This document shows, one piece after another, positions 35,409-43,387 of a DNA stretch of 64,000 nucleotides (position 1 is the first letter of the stretch; every line of letters starts with the position of its first letter). Source of the DNA: Roseobacter sinensis (GTDB lineage: Bacteria; Pseudomonadota; Alphaproteobacteria; Rhodobacterales; Rhodobacteraceae); contig NZ_JALIEB010000004.1 in assembly GCF_025755255.1 (NCBI RefSeq), positions 186,001-250,000 of the forward strand. The letters run 5' to 3'. Under the pieces are notes generated by a model. The model had not been told where the DNA came from, did no database searches, and saw only the letters and a program-made list of their open reading frames with translations. The position numbers and the translations under genes were made by a program.

Positions 35409-36166
35409 GGGACCGTCAGGCGGATCGTGTCAGCGACCGGACCGTCCGCAGAAAAATAGGGTGTGCCGTCGAGCGCACTGAGCACGACGCGCAGGGCAAC
35501 AGGCCCCGAGGGCAACGCGCCGATCCGCACGACGGGATCTGCAATGCGGCCCAGCCGGGTGCCATCCGCGAAGAGCTCGGCATAGCCTCGGATGGGGGCG
35601 TCTGCAGCCTCCGATTGGCCGTCGAAGGCGAAATGTTCTGTGTCGAGTGCCACACGCCAGCCTTCGCCGTCGGGGCTGGCGCTGAGCGTCACGGACGGCA
35701 CGAGGCCGGCTCCAGCCATATCCCTCGGGCGCTCGAAGCGCGATAGACGCGCCGCTGTCTCTTCGGCGCTGGTGTCCTGATAGCGGATGATCGCGGAGAC
35801 CTGCCCTGCGGTCTCGAATTCCATGCGGAGCGGCACGGTGTCACCCGCCATGAGACTCCCCGCGGTTTCCAACCGGATATGGCCTGCCTCGGCGGTCAGC
35901 CAGCTGACACCGGAGGGCACAGTCAGTCCGCGCGCACCGGCGCCGCGCAGGCTGGCCTCCCCTGCCGTGCTAGCGACGGCCGACAGCCGGTCGGGCGCGC
36001 CGCGGTTCTCGATCTGGAAGGTGACGACGAGGCCGCCGCTGTGGGTCGTGCGTGCGGCGGTGTCGCTGATCAGGATATGGTTGGCTTCCCCCTCCGAAAC
36101 CAAAGTGAGCGCCCAGAATCCGATGAGACCAAGCATCAAGGCGGTCAGTATCCTGGTCGTCGGCAT
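35405..36166 (-). CDS. Secreted PCu(A)C-like protein with a second C-terminal domain, metal ligands not conserved
   Basis: After an N-terminal helix (residues 6-22, signal anchor or signal peptide), residues 30-135 follow the PCu(A)C copper-chaperone pattern: FQIENRGAPDRLSAVAS, LTVPSGVSWL, GHIRLE and GDTVPLRMEFETAGQVSAII. The expected His-Xaa-Met pair of the second ligand block reads His-Ile-Arg, and the early Met/His ligands are not evident. Residues 150-253 resemble a small periplasmic beta domain (AELFADGTRLGRI, ALPSGPVALRVVLSALDG) in which the usual Gly-His-Ala-His is Gly-Tyr-Ala-Glu. The fold call is moderate; copper binding is doubtful. Confidence 0.5.
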   Translation of the reverse strand: MPTTRILTALMLGLIGFWALTLVSEGEANHILISDTAARTTHSGGLVVTFQIENRGAPDRLSAVASTAGEASLRGAGARGLTVPSGVSWLTAEAGHIRLETAGSLMAGDTVPLRMEFETAGQVSAIIRYQDTSAEETAARLSRFERPRDMAGAGLVPSVTLSASPDGEGWRVALDTEHFAFDGQSEAADAPIRGYAELFADGTRLGRIADPVVRIGALPSGPVALRVVLSALDGTPYFSADGPVADTIRLTVP

Positions 36167-36252
36167 CGTCGCAGTCCTTGGTCCTCGGCACGGGCAGCCT
36201 GCTGAAGACCTGGACTGCGATCAAGTCAACTCGACGTCATGTGCCGGCAGGC

Positions 36253-37638
36253 TCAGCCATCGGTGAGCGCGCCGTTTTCCCAATCGCCGGTGGCCTCTTC
36301 TCCCGTCGCGTAGCGCATGGTGCCTGTGCCCTGTCGCTTGCCCGCTTCGAACATGCCTTCATAGACGTCGCCGTTGGCATAGGTGGCGATGCCCAGGCCT
36401 TCGATCTCGCCTTCGACCCAGGCGCCTTCATAGGTGAAGCCCGACGGCATGGTGATCTTGCCCTGGCCGTGGCGCTGGCCGTTCTCGAACTCGCCGACAT
36501 AGATCGTGCCGTCGGGGTAGGTGGCCGTGCCCTGGCCCTGGCGCTGGCCATCGACCCAGGTGCCGTTGTAGGTGTAGCCATCGGCATAGGTCATCACGCC
36601 CTGCCCATGGTTGCGGGCGTTCTTGAATTCGCCCTCGTAGATCACGCCGTTGGTGTAGGTGGCCTTGCCTTTGCCGTCGATCACACCGGTCTTCCACTCG
36701 CCCTCGTAGGTGGAGCCGTCGGGATAGGTGATCAGCCCTTCCCCATGGGCCAGACCGTCAGCGAAGCTACCGGCATAGACGGATCCGTCGGGGTAGATGA
36801 CGCGGCCCTGGCCCTCGATCTCGCCCGCGACCCAAGAGCCGGTATAGGTGTACCCGTCCTGCGCGGCGAAGGTGCCCTGGCCGTCGCGCAGGTCGTTTGC
36901 GAACTCGCCTTCATAGGTGTCGCCGTTGGCATAGACCACCTTGCCGATGCCTTCGCGCCGGCCCGAGACCAGCTGCCCCTCATAGACATCGCCGTTCGCC
37001 TGCGTCAGCTTGCCGGTGCCGTCGATCTGCCCGTCGCGCCACAGGCCCACGTAGACCAGACCGTCGGGCATGGTCAGCGTACCCTGACCCGCGCGCTTGC
37101 CGGCCTTGATCTCGCCCTCGTAGACCGCGCCGTCAGGGTAGGTGATGGTGCCGGTGCCTTCCTTCACACCATCGACCCAGTCCCCCTTGTACTCATAGCC
37201 ACCCGGGCTCTGCATCGTGCCCTTGCCATGGTGCTTGGCGTTCCGGAACTGGCCTTCGTAGCGCACGCCGTTGGCATAGAGCGCGATGCCAGTGCCCATG
37301 ATCGCCCCGGCCTGCCATTCGCCTTCATAGGTGCCGCCGTCCGCAAAGGTGATCTTGCCAAACCCGTCGGGCTTGCCCTTGGCAAAAACCCCTTCGTAAA
37401 CCGAGCCATTGGGGAAGCGGGCGACACCTTCGCCCTTGATCTCGCCATCGATCCACTGGCCGGTGTACTCATAGCCGTTGGGCAGCTTGTAGGTGCCGGT
37501 GCCGTGTTGGACTCCACCGCGGAAGGTGCCCTCGTAGACGCCGCCGTCGTCATACTGTTTGGTCAGGACCTGCCCGTCCTGAGCGACAAGCCCGGTCGGC
37601 AGAAAGGCAAGGCAGATAATCAGGCGGCGAAGAGACAT
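36253..37638 (-). CDS. Secreted MORN-repeat protein with 18 repeats
   Basis: The 461-residue protein has a signal peptide (cleavage after about residue 19, LVAQ) and then 18 MORN repeats of exactly 23 residues, from residue 33 to 446, each of the type xYEGxxxxGxxxGxGxxxxxxG, plus a degenerate 15-residue tail. Repeats 1-9 (33-239) align unit by unit with repeats 10-18 (240-446), so the array looks like a duplicated nine-repeat block. MORN repeats form extended beta ribbons that bind lipids or proteins; role unknown. I use the ATG at 37638 because it starts the signal peptide. It is divergent from nadE. Confidence 0.85.
   Translation of the reverse strand: MSLRRLIICLAFLPTGLVAQDGQVLTKQYDDGGVYEGTFRGGVQHGTGTYKLPNGYEYTGQWIDGEIKGEGVARFPNGSVYEGVFAKGKPDGFGKITFADGGTYEGEWQAGAIMGTGIALYANGVRYEGQFRNAKHHGKGTMQSPGGYEYKGDWVDGVKEGTGTITYPDGAVYEGEIKAGKRAGQGTLTMPDGLVYVGLWRDGQIDGTGKLTQANGDVYEGQLVSGRREGIGKVVYANGDTYEGEFANDLRDGQGTFAAQDGYTYTGSWVAGEIEGQGRVIYPDGSVYAGSFADGLAHGEGLITYPDGSTYEGEWKTGVIDGKGKATYTNGVIYEGEFKNARNHGQGVMTYADGYTYNGTWVDGQRQGQGTATYPDGTIYVGEFENGQRHGQGKITMPSGFTYEGAWVEGEIEGLGIATYANGDVYEGMFEAGKRQGTGTMRYATGEEATGDWENGALTDG
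36301..37542 (-). repeat. 69-bp MORN-coding repeat array arranged as two nine-unit blocks
   Basis: Eighteen in-frame 69-bp units encode the MORN repeats. Block A (37542-36922, units 1-9) and block B (36921-36301, units 10-18) share unit-specific features in the same order, for example GEI in units 2 and 11, RNAKHHG and KNARNHG in 5 and 14, WVDG in 6 and 15, MPDG and MPSG in 7 and 16, and DVYEG in 9 and 18. Confidence 0.75.
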
Positions 37639-37773
37639 ATGACCCCTAGAGCGTGACATGGTGGTATCGAACGGGCGTGACGTGCTGCACACCCCCTTGC
37701 CGGAACTTAGGCAAAGGCCGCTTTGGGGGCAATCTTCTTTTCTGGCATCAGGGGGCGGCAGGCTTTTCACGCG

Positions 37774-37791
37774 CATGTAATCTGCTACATG
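37774..37791. promoter_or_regulatory. Inverted repeat upstream of nadE
   Basis: CATGTA and TACATG flank a six-base centre 30 bases before the nadE ATG, within the divergent promoter region shared with the MORN gene. It could be an operator; no cognate regulator is known from the sequence. Confidence 0.3.
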
Positions 37792-37820
37792 GCTGCTGAC
37801 TGGTGAAAGAGGGCAGGCGC

Positions 37821-39479
37821 ATGGTGGATCGATTTCGGATAACTCTGGGGCAGCTCAACCCCACCGTGGGCGATCTTGCGGGGAATTCGGCGCTGGCGAA
37901 AGCGGCCTGGGACGCCGGTCGCGAGGCAGGCGCGGACCTTGTCGCGCTGCCCGAGATGTTCATCACCGGCTATAATGCGCAGGATCTTTGGATGCGGCAG
38001 GCGTTTCAGCTCGATGTGGCGCGGCATGTCGAGACGCTGGCCAAGGACTGTGCCGAGGGCCCGGCACTTGCCATCGGGGCCCCCTGGGTTGAGGGTGCCA
38101 AGCTCTACAACGGCTATCTGATCCTGAAGGGCGGGCGGATCGCGAGCCAGGTTCTGAAGCACCACCTGCCGAATGACACCGTGTTCGACGAGGTGCGCAT
38201 TTTCGACGCAGGGCCTCTGGGTGGTCCCTATTCTGTCGGCAACTCACGTGTCGGATCTCCGATCTGCGAGGATGCCTGGCACGAGGATGTGGCCGAGACG
38301 CTGGCCGAGACGGGGGCGGAGTTCCTGCTGGTGCCGAACGGCTCGCCCTACGATCGCAAGAAGTTCGAGGTGCGCCTCAATCACATGGTGGCCCGCGTGG
38401 TCGAGACCGGGCTGCCGCTGGTCTATCTCAACATGGTGGGCGGGCAGGACGACCAAGTCTTTGACGGTGGCTCCTTCGCGCTCAGTCCTGGCGGCGCGCT
38501 GGCCGTGCAGTTGCCGGTTTTCGAGGAGAGGGTGGCTCATGTGGATCTGGAACGCACGCCCGACGGCTGGCGTGTGGTCGAGAGCGAGAAAGCGCCGCGT
38601 CCCGACGCGTGGGAGCAGGACTACCGCGTGATGGTCACATCCTTGCGCGACTATTGTCGCAAGACCGGGTTCGGCAAGGTGCTGCTGGGGCTGTCGGGCG
38701 GTGTGGATTCCGCATTGGTGGCGGCGATTGCGGTGGATGCGCTGGGGGCGGAGAACGTGCGCTGCGTGATGCTGCCGTCGGAGTACACCTCTCAGGTCTC
38801 GCTGGAGGACGCCGAGGCCGTCGCCAAGGCGCTTGGGTGTCGCTACGACTATGTGCCCATCTCCGGGCCGCGCGCCGCGGTGACCGAGACGCTTTCGCCG
38901 CTTTTCAACGGGACGGAGCCGGATCTGACGGAAGAGAACATCCAGTCGCGCCTGCGAGGGCTTCTGCTGATGGCGCTCAGCAACAAGTTCGGCGAGATGC
39001 TGTTGACGACGGGGAACAAATCCGAAGTGGCGGTGGGCTACGCGACGATCTATGGCGACATGGCGGGCGGGTACAACCCGATCAAGGACCTCTACAAGAC
39101 CCGCGTTTTCGAGACCTGCCGCTGGCGTAATGCCAATCATCGCGACTGGATGAAGGGCCCGGGCGGTGAGGTGATCCCGCAGCGGGTCATCGACAAGCCG
39201 CCTTCCGCCGAGTTGCGCGCGGATCAGAAGGACAGCGACAGCTTGCCCGACTATCCCGACCTCGACGCGATGCTCGAGATCCTCGTGGACAAGGCGGGCT
39301 CGATCGAGGATTGCGTTGCTGCAGGCTTTGACCGCGACGTGGCGAAGACGGTCGAGCATCTGATCTACATCAGCGAATACAAGCGCTTCCAGTCCGCGCC
39401 CGGCGCCCGGTTGACGGAAGGCGCGTTCTGGCTTGACCGCCGCTATCCGATCGTGAACCGGTGGCGCGACCCCTCCTGA
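37821..39479 (+). CDS. nadE: Glutamine-dependent NAD(+) synthetase
   Basis: Final step of NAD synthesis: amidation of deamido-NAD using glutamine. The 552-residue protein has an N-terminal nitrilase-type glutaminase domain with LPEMFITGYN (Glu), LKHHLPNDTVFDE (Lys) and GSPICEDAWHEDV (Cys), and a C-terminal synthetase domain with the P-loop GLSGGVDSALVAAIAVDALG and GNKSEVAVGYATIYGDMAGG. The ATG at 37821 starts the nitrilase domain at its normal place (DRFRITLGQLNPTVGDL). Confidence 0.97.
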   Translation: MVDRFRITLGQLNPTVGDLAGNSALAKAAWDAGREAGADLVALPEMFITGYNAQDLWMRQAFQLDVARHVETLAKDCAEGPALAIGAPWVEGAKLYNGYLILKGGRIASQVLKHHLPNDTVFDEVRIFDAGPLGGPYSVGNSRVGSPICEDAWHEDVAETLAETGAEFLLVPNGSPYDRKKFEVRLNHMVARVVETGLPLVYLNMVGGQDDQVFDGGSFALSPGGALAVQLPVFEERVAHVDLERTPDGWRVVESEKAPRPDAWEQDYRVMVTSLRDYCRKTGFGKVLLGLSGGVDSALVAAIAVDALGAENVRCVMLPSEYTSQVSLEDAEAVAKALGCRYDYVPISGPRAAVTETLSPLFNGTEPDLTEENIQSRLRGLLLMALSNKFGEMLLTTGNKSEVAVGYATIYGDMAGGYNPIKDLYKTRVFETCRWRNANHRDWMKGPGGEVIPQRVIDKPPSAELRADQKDSDSLPDYPDLDAMLEILVDKAGSIEDCVAAGFDRDVAKTVEHLIYISEYKRFQSAPGARLTEGAFWLDRRYPIVNRWRDPS

Positions 39480-39483
39480 CGCA

Positions 39484-39506
39484 GCGGTGGCCCGAAGGCC
39501 CACCGC
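39484..39506 (+). terminator. nadE terminator hairpin
   Basis: GCGGTGGCC and GGCCCACCGC pair around CGAA with one bulge, five bases after the nadE stop. No U-run is present. Confidence 0.5.
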
Positions 39507-39636
39507 ACCTGCCAGCACGGGCGGTCAGGACCGGCAGGTTCGGCGGGCTTTCAGGCCGCCGCGACCCACAGTCTTGTGACTGGACCTGCGCCGGAGCCGG
39601 CGCCATCGTCGCCACGGGTCATCAAGGAGTCATTAT

Positions 39637-40446
39637 ATGCGCCTGTTGTCGTTGATTGCGTCATCGCTGTTTGTGGTGAGTGCGCCTGCGCTGGCCTGCG
39701 GGCCTGACACCAATTGTGAACTCGGGAACCGGCATTACCGCATTGCGATGCCCGAAGGGCACGACGGCGCGACCCCGGTGCCGGCGATTGTCTTTGCCCA
39801 TGGGTATCGCGGCTCGGCCCAGGCTGTGATGCGCAACGGGTCGCTGCGGCGCATGGCATCCGACATGGGGGTTGCGCTGATAGCCGCCAAATCCGAGGGC
39901 GACGACTGGGTCATTCCCAACGCGCCGCGGCACATGGACACCGATGGCGCGCCGGAGTTCGACTATTTCGATGCGATGCTTGATGATGCGATGGCGCGCT
40001 TTCCCATCGACGGCGACCGGATCGTCGCCACCGGCTTCAGCGCCGGTGGCATGATGACCTGGAACCTCGCCTGTTCGATGAGCGGCCGCTTTGCCGGGTT
40101 CATCCCGATCTCCGGCACCTTCTGGCTGGAACCGCCCGAGACCTGCGCGGGTCCGGTCGCCAGCATTGTGCATATCCATGGCACCACCGACCGTATCGTA
40201 CCGCTCGACGGGCGCCCCATTGGACCGACACATCAGGGCAAGGTCAGCGCAGCGCTCAAGATGTATCGGAGCTATGGCGGCTTTGAGCCGCAGGGCGCGG
40301 CCACCTACGGCGATCTGGACTGCACCGAAGAGGCGAGTAAAGCAGGTGACATGCTCAAGTTCTGTCTCTTCGAGGGGGGTCATTCCTTCCGGACGGAGTT
40401 CGTCAGATTCGGATGGGACCAGCTTGAAAAGATTGGCCGGCTCTGA
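39637..40446 (+). CDS. Secreted alpha/beta-hydrolase, polyhydroxybutyrate depolymerase/feruloyl esterase-like
   Basis: The 269-residue protein has a signal peptide (MRLLSLIASSLFVVSAPALA) and an esterase domain of the LpqC/PHB depolymerase family: PAIVFAHGYRGSAQAVMRNG with the oxyanion segment, VATGFSAGGMMTWNLAC with nucleophile Ser in GFSAGG, HIHGTTDRIVPL with the Asp, and GGHSF with the His. Two early Cys (CGPDTNC) may form a disulfide. The substrate is probably an extracellular polyester or aromatic ester. An AAGGAG-like site precedes the ATG. Confidence 0.87.
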   Translation: MRLLSLIASSLFVVSAPALACGPDTNCELGNRHYRIAMPEGHDGATPVPAIVFAHGYRGSAQAVMRNGSLRRMASDMGVALIAAKSEGDDWVIPNAPRHMDTDGAPEFDYFDAMLDDAMARFPIDGDRIVATGFSAGGMMTWNLACSMSGRFAGFIPISGTFWLEPPETCAGPVASIVHIHGTTDRIVPLDGRPIGPTHQGKVSAALKMYRSYGGFEPQGAATYGDLDCTEEASKAGDMLKFCLFEGGHSFRTEFVRFGWDQLEKIGRL

Positions 40447-40455
40447 CAGCCGATC

Positions 40456-40477
40456 GGGTGGGCCGAGGCGCCCACCC
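40456..40477. terminator. Bidirectional terminator hairpin between convergent genes
   Basis: GGGTGGGC (40456-40463) and GCCCACCC (40470-40477) form a perfect eight-pair stem with a six-base loop midway between the stops of the esterase and the MBL hydrolase. It serves both directions; no long U-run. Confidence 0.5.
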
Positions 40478-40493
40478 TGCTGCGTGCGGATAC

Positions 40494-41420
40494 TCAGAGC
40501 ATCAGCTGATAGCTGTGCGGCGCATAAGCAAAGCCATCGCCCGCCGTCTCGACATAGCCGATCCCGGGCCAGGGCATGTGGTAGCCGACAAAGGCGGTCT
40601 TGTCGGCGGCCATCATGTCGAGCAGGCGCCGCCGGGTTGCGGCAGCCGCGGCTTTGTCCATGTCGAACTTCACCTCCCAGTCCGGGTGCGCAAGCGACCA
40701 GACGTAGTGGTTGGCGAAATCGGCGCCGATGACCAACTGCGTGCCCCCGTCCTCGACCATGTAGACCATATGGCCTGGCGTGTGGCCGAAGGCGGCCATG
40801 GCTGTCAGGCCCGAGGCCACCGAGCCCCCGTCCTCCAAGAAGGAGAACTGCTCGGCGAACGGGGCGATCTTGGCCTCGAAATTGTCATTGTCCTGCGCCG
40901 CCCAGGCGTCGAATTCGGCGCGGCCCGTGATGTAGCGTGCATTCGGGTACGTCAGCGATCCGTCTTCGCGCGTCATACCGCCGATATGATCGCCATGCAT
41001 ATGGGTGATCACCACCGCATCGATTTGATCAGGGCTGTAGCCTGCGGCTTCGAGTGCGGCCGAGGTGCCCTCACCCGAGAGCCCGGTGTCGAAAAGCACG
41101 AGCTCGTCGCCCGTGTTGACCACCGTGGGCGTAAAAAAGAACTGCGCCGTATCAGTGGGCAGGTTGGCTTCTTCCGAGACCGAGGCGAAGGTGTCTGCAT
41201 CAATATTCAGACCGAAGATGCTGTGCGGGTCGTCGCGGGCGACGGATCCGGCAAGCAACGTGGTGACATCGAAGGCGCCGACCTTCACCCGATGGAACGG
41301 GGACATCGCGGTCCCCTTGATGGGCGCGGCGGCACGGGCGACGCCGGTCGCTGCGGCCAAGGGCGCTGCGGCAGCCCCCGCAAGAGCCGCGCGGCGGGTC
41401 AGATTGATCCGATCGGACAT
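40494..41420 (-). CDS. Tat-exported MBL-fold metallohydrolase
   Basis: The 308-residue protein begins with a Tat-type signal (NLTRRAALAGAAAAPLAAAT) and has the metallo-beta-lactamase motif THMHGDHIGG near residue 125, with further ligands in FGHTPGHMVY and GADFANH. The closest familiar types are AttM/AhlD-like lactonases and methyl-parathion-hydrolase-like enzymes, but substrate cannot be assigned. Export by Tat implies a folded metal-loaded enzyme in the periplasm. I use the ATG at 41420, which starts the twin-arginine signal. Confidence 0.88.
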   Translation of the reverse strand: MSDRINLTRRAALAGAAAAPLAAATGVARAAAPIKGTAMSPFHRVKVGAFDVTTLLAGSVARDDPHSIFGLNIDADTFASVSEEANLPTDTAQFFFTPTVVNTGDELVLFDTGLSGEGTSAALEAAGYSPDQIDAVVITHMHGDHIGGMTREDGSLTYPNARYITGRAEFDAWAAQDNDNFEAKIAPFAEQFSFLEDGGSVASGLTAMAAFGHTPGHMVYMVEDGGTQLVIGADFANHYVWSLAHPDWEVKFDMDKAAAAATRRRLLDMMAADKTAFVGYHMPWPGIGYVETAGDGFAYAPHSYQLML

Positions 41421-41523
41421 GATCACTTTCCTTTCCTGTTGGACACTCCTTGAGGTAGTATGTGGCGGAAACCTGCCCACGAAAAAATCGCCGGCGCGCG
41501 ATCATATTCCTGCGAGGTGCCAC

Positions 41524-41934
41524 ATGAACGACGCGCTAGAAGTGGCCACATTCCTCGCCGCGGTGCACCCGGAGCGGCGCTACCGCGAGGCGGGCGTGCT
41601 GGATGCGCTTTTTCGCGAGGTGACCGGCTGGGGGCCGCGGCTGTGGTCAGGCGGGATGCTGGGCTACGGCAGCTATGACTACACCTACGCCTCGGGCCGG
41701 TCCGGCACCTTCTTTGCCACCGGCTTTGCGCCGCGGAAGGCGCGGCTCTCGGTCTATATCCTGCCAGGCTATGCGGATTTCGCCGCGATCCTTGCCGATC
41801 TCGGAAAACACAAGACCGGCAAATCCTGTCTCTATATCAACAGGCTGGAGGATGTGGACCTGGACGTGCTGAAGCGGCTGATCCGTGCAGGCTTGGACGA
41901 TCTGGGCGCGCGCTGGCCGGTGCATCCGACCTGA
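41524..41934 (+). CDS. DUF1801 domain-containing protein
   Basis: The 136-residue protein has the DUF1801 pattern: RYREAGVLDALFREVTGW, LWSGGMLGYGSYDYTYASGR, RKARLSVYILPGYADFA and GKSCLYINRLEDVDLDVLKR. The family has an YdhG-like fold and no established function. It is divergent from the MBL gene and 59 bases upstream of gltX. Confidence 0.85.
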   Translation: MNDALEVATFLAAVHPERRYREAGVLDALFREVTGWGPRLWSGGMLGYGSYDYTYASGRSGTFFATGFAPRKARLSVYILPGYADFAAILADLGKHKTGKSCLYINRLEDVDLDVLKRLIRAGLDDLGARWPVHPT

Positions 41935-41993
41935 GTGCCTTGCTGGACAAATCTGCACACCTGTGAGAGGACCCGCAGGAACAGGAGACCTGC

Positions 41994-43319
41994 ATGACCA
42001 CCACCCGTTTCGCGCCGTCGCCCACCGGCCATATCCACATCGGCAACCTGCGCGCCGCGCTGATGAACTTTCTCATCGCGCGCAAGGCGGGCGGGACGTT
42101 CATCTTGCGCATCGACGACACCGATCCGGAGCGGTCGAAGGAAGAGTACGTCGACGGGATCAAGCAGGATCTCGACTGGCTTGGGCTGCACTGGGACCGG
42201 GTGGAGCGGCAGTCGGAACGGCTGGATCGCTATGCAGCAGCCGCAGACACGCTGCGCGAGATCGGACGCTTCTACGAGGCGTTCGAGACGCCGACGGAGC
42301 TTGATCTGAAGCGCAAGAAGCAGCTCAACATGGGCAAGCCGCCGGTTTACGACCGGGCGGCGCTGGCGCTCTCGGAGGCGGAGAAGGAGAGGCTGCGCGC
42401 GGAACGTGGCAACGGGGTCTGGCGCTTCAAGCTCGATCACGAACGTATCGAGTGGGCTGACGGAATTCTGGGCGACATTTCGATCGATGCGGCCTCGGTG
42501 TCGGATCCCGTGCTCATCCGCGGCGATGGGCAGGTGCTCTATACGCTGGCTTCGGTGGTGGATGACACGGAGATGGGCGTGACCCATGTGGTGCGCGGAT
42601 CCGACCATGTGACCAACACCGCAACGCAGATCCAGATCATCGAGGCACTGGGCGGTACCGCGCCGGTGTTTGCGCATCATTCCCTGCTGACCGGACCGCA
42701 GGGCGAGGCGCTCAGCAAGCGGCTCGGCACATTGTCGTTGCGCGATCTGCGCGCGCGGGGTGTGCAGCCCATGGCGGTTCTAAGCCTGATGGCGCGGCTG
42801 GGGTCTTCCGACCCGGTGGAGCTCCGGTCGGAGATGGCGGAGTTGATCGAGGGGTTCGATATCTCGCACTTTGGATCGGCGCCAACGAAATTCGATGAAA
42901 ATGACCTCTTCCCGCTGACCGCCCGGCATCTGGCCGGTTTGCCGCTGGAAGACGTGGCTGGCGCGATTTCGGAGGCAGGCGTGCCCCAGGACAAGGCGGC
43001 GCAGTTCTGGGAGGTCACCCGCGAGAACATCACGACGCTGCACGATCTGTCGGGCTGGTGGGAGATGATGCGCGACGGTGCGGAGCCGGTGATCGACGCG
43101 GAGGATGCAGAGTTCGTCGCTGAGGCGATGGCGATGTTGCCCGAGGGGCCGTTTGACGATCAGACCTGGAGCACCTGGACCGGCGCGGTGAAGGAGGCCA
43201 CAGGGCGCAAGGGGCGCGGGCTCTTCATGCCGCTCCGCAAGGCGCTGACCGGGCAGGCGCACGGGCCCGACATGGCCGCGCTGATGCCGCTGTTGCAGGT
43301 GGTGCGCGCACGCGGATGA
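41994..43319 (+). CDS. gltX: Glutamate--tRNA ligase (short form)
   Basis: The 441-residue protein charges tRNA with glutamate. It has the HIGH motif FAPSPTGHIHIGNLRAAL at residues 5-22, LRIDDTDPERSKEEY, and a KMSKS-type sequence EALSKRLG near residue 240. It lacks the longer anticodon-binding region of E. coli GltX. Alphaproteobacteria often hold two GluRS genes, one able to charge tRNA-Gln as well as tRNA-Glu; whether this is that enzyme cannot be told. An AGGAGA site precedes the ATG. Confidence 0.95.
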   Translation: MTTTRFAPSPTGHIHIGNLRAALMNFLIARKAGGTFILRIDDTDPERSKEEYVDGIKQDLDWLGLHWDRVERQSERLDRYAAAADTLREIGRFYEAFETPTELDLKRKKQLNMGKPPVYDRAALALSEAEKERLRAERGNGVWRFKLDHERIEWADGILGDISIDAASVSDPVLIRGDGQVLYTLASVVDDTEMGVTHVVRGSDHVTNTATQIQIIEALGGTAPVFAHHSLLTGPQGEALSKRLGTLSLRDLRARGVQPMAVLSLMARLGSSDPVELRSEMAELIEGFDISHFGSAPTKFDENDLFPLTARHLAGLPLEDVAGAISEAGVPQDKAAQFWEVTRENITTLHDLSGWWEMMRDGAEPVIDAEDAEFVAEAMAMLPEGPFDDQTWSTWTGAVKEATGRKGRGLFMPLRKALTGQAHGPDMAALMPLLQVVRARG

Positions 43320-43350
43320 GCCTGCGGTCCGCGAGGGTCCGATGTGGGGT

Positions 43351-43375
43351 TTGAGTATTTCTGGACGGGTGAAGC
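43351..43375 (+). repeat. Intergenic GAGTATTT..GGGTGAAGC motif, copy 1
   Basis: An AT-rich core GAGTATTT followed by TGGACGGGTGAAGC lies between gltX and the MATE gene, in their direction. Related copies are at 47180-47204 and 63976-63998. Confidence 0.6.
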
Positions 43376-43387
43376 CAGGGTGCGGCC

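Noticed and set aside
36301-37542. Regular 69-bp repeats considered as a CRISPR or satellite array
   Set aside because: The repeats are in frame, encode MORN units, have no constant spacers and sit within a secreted protein gene.
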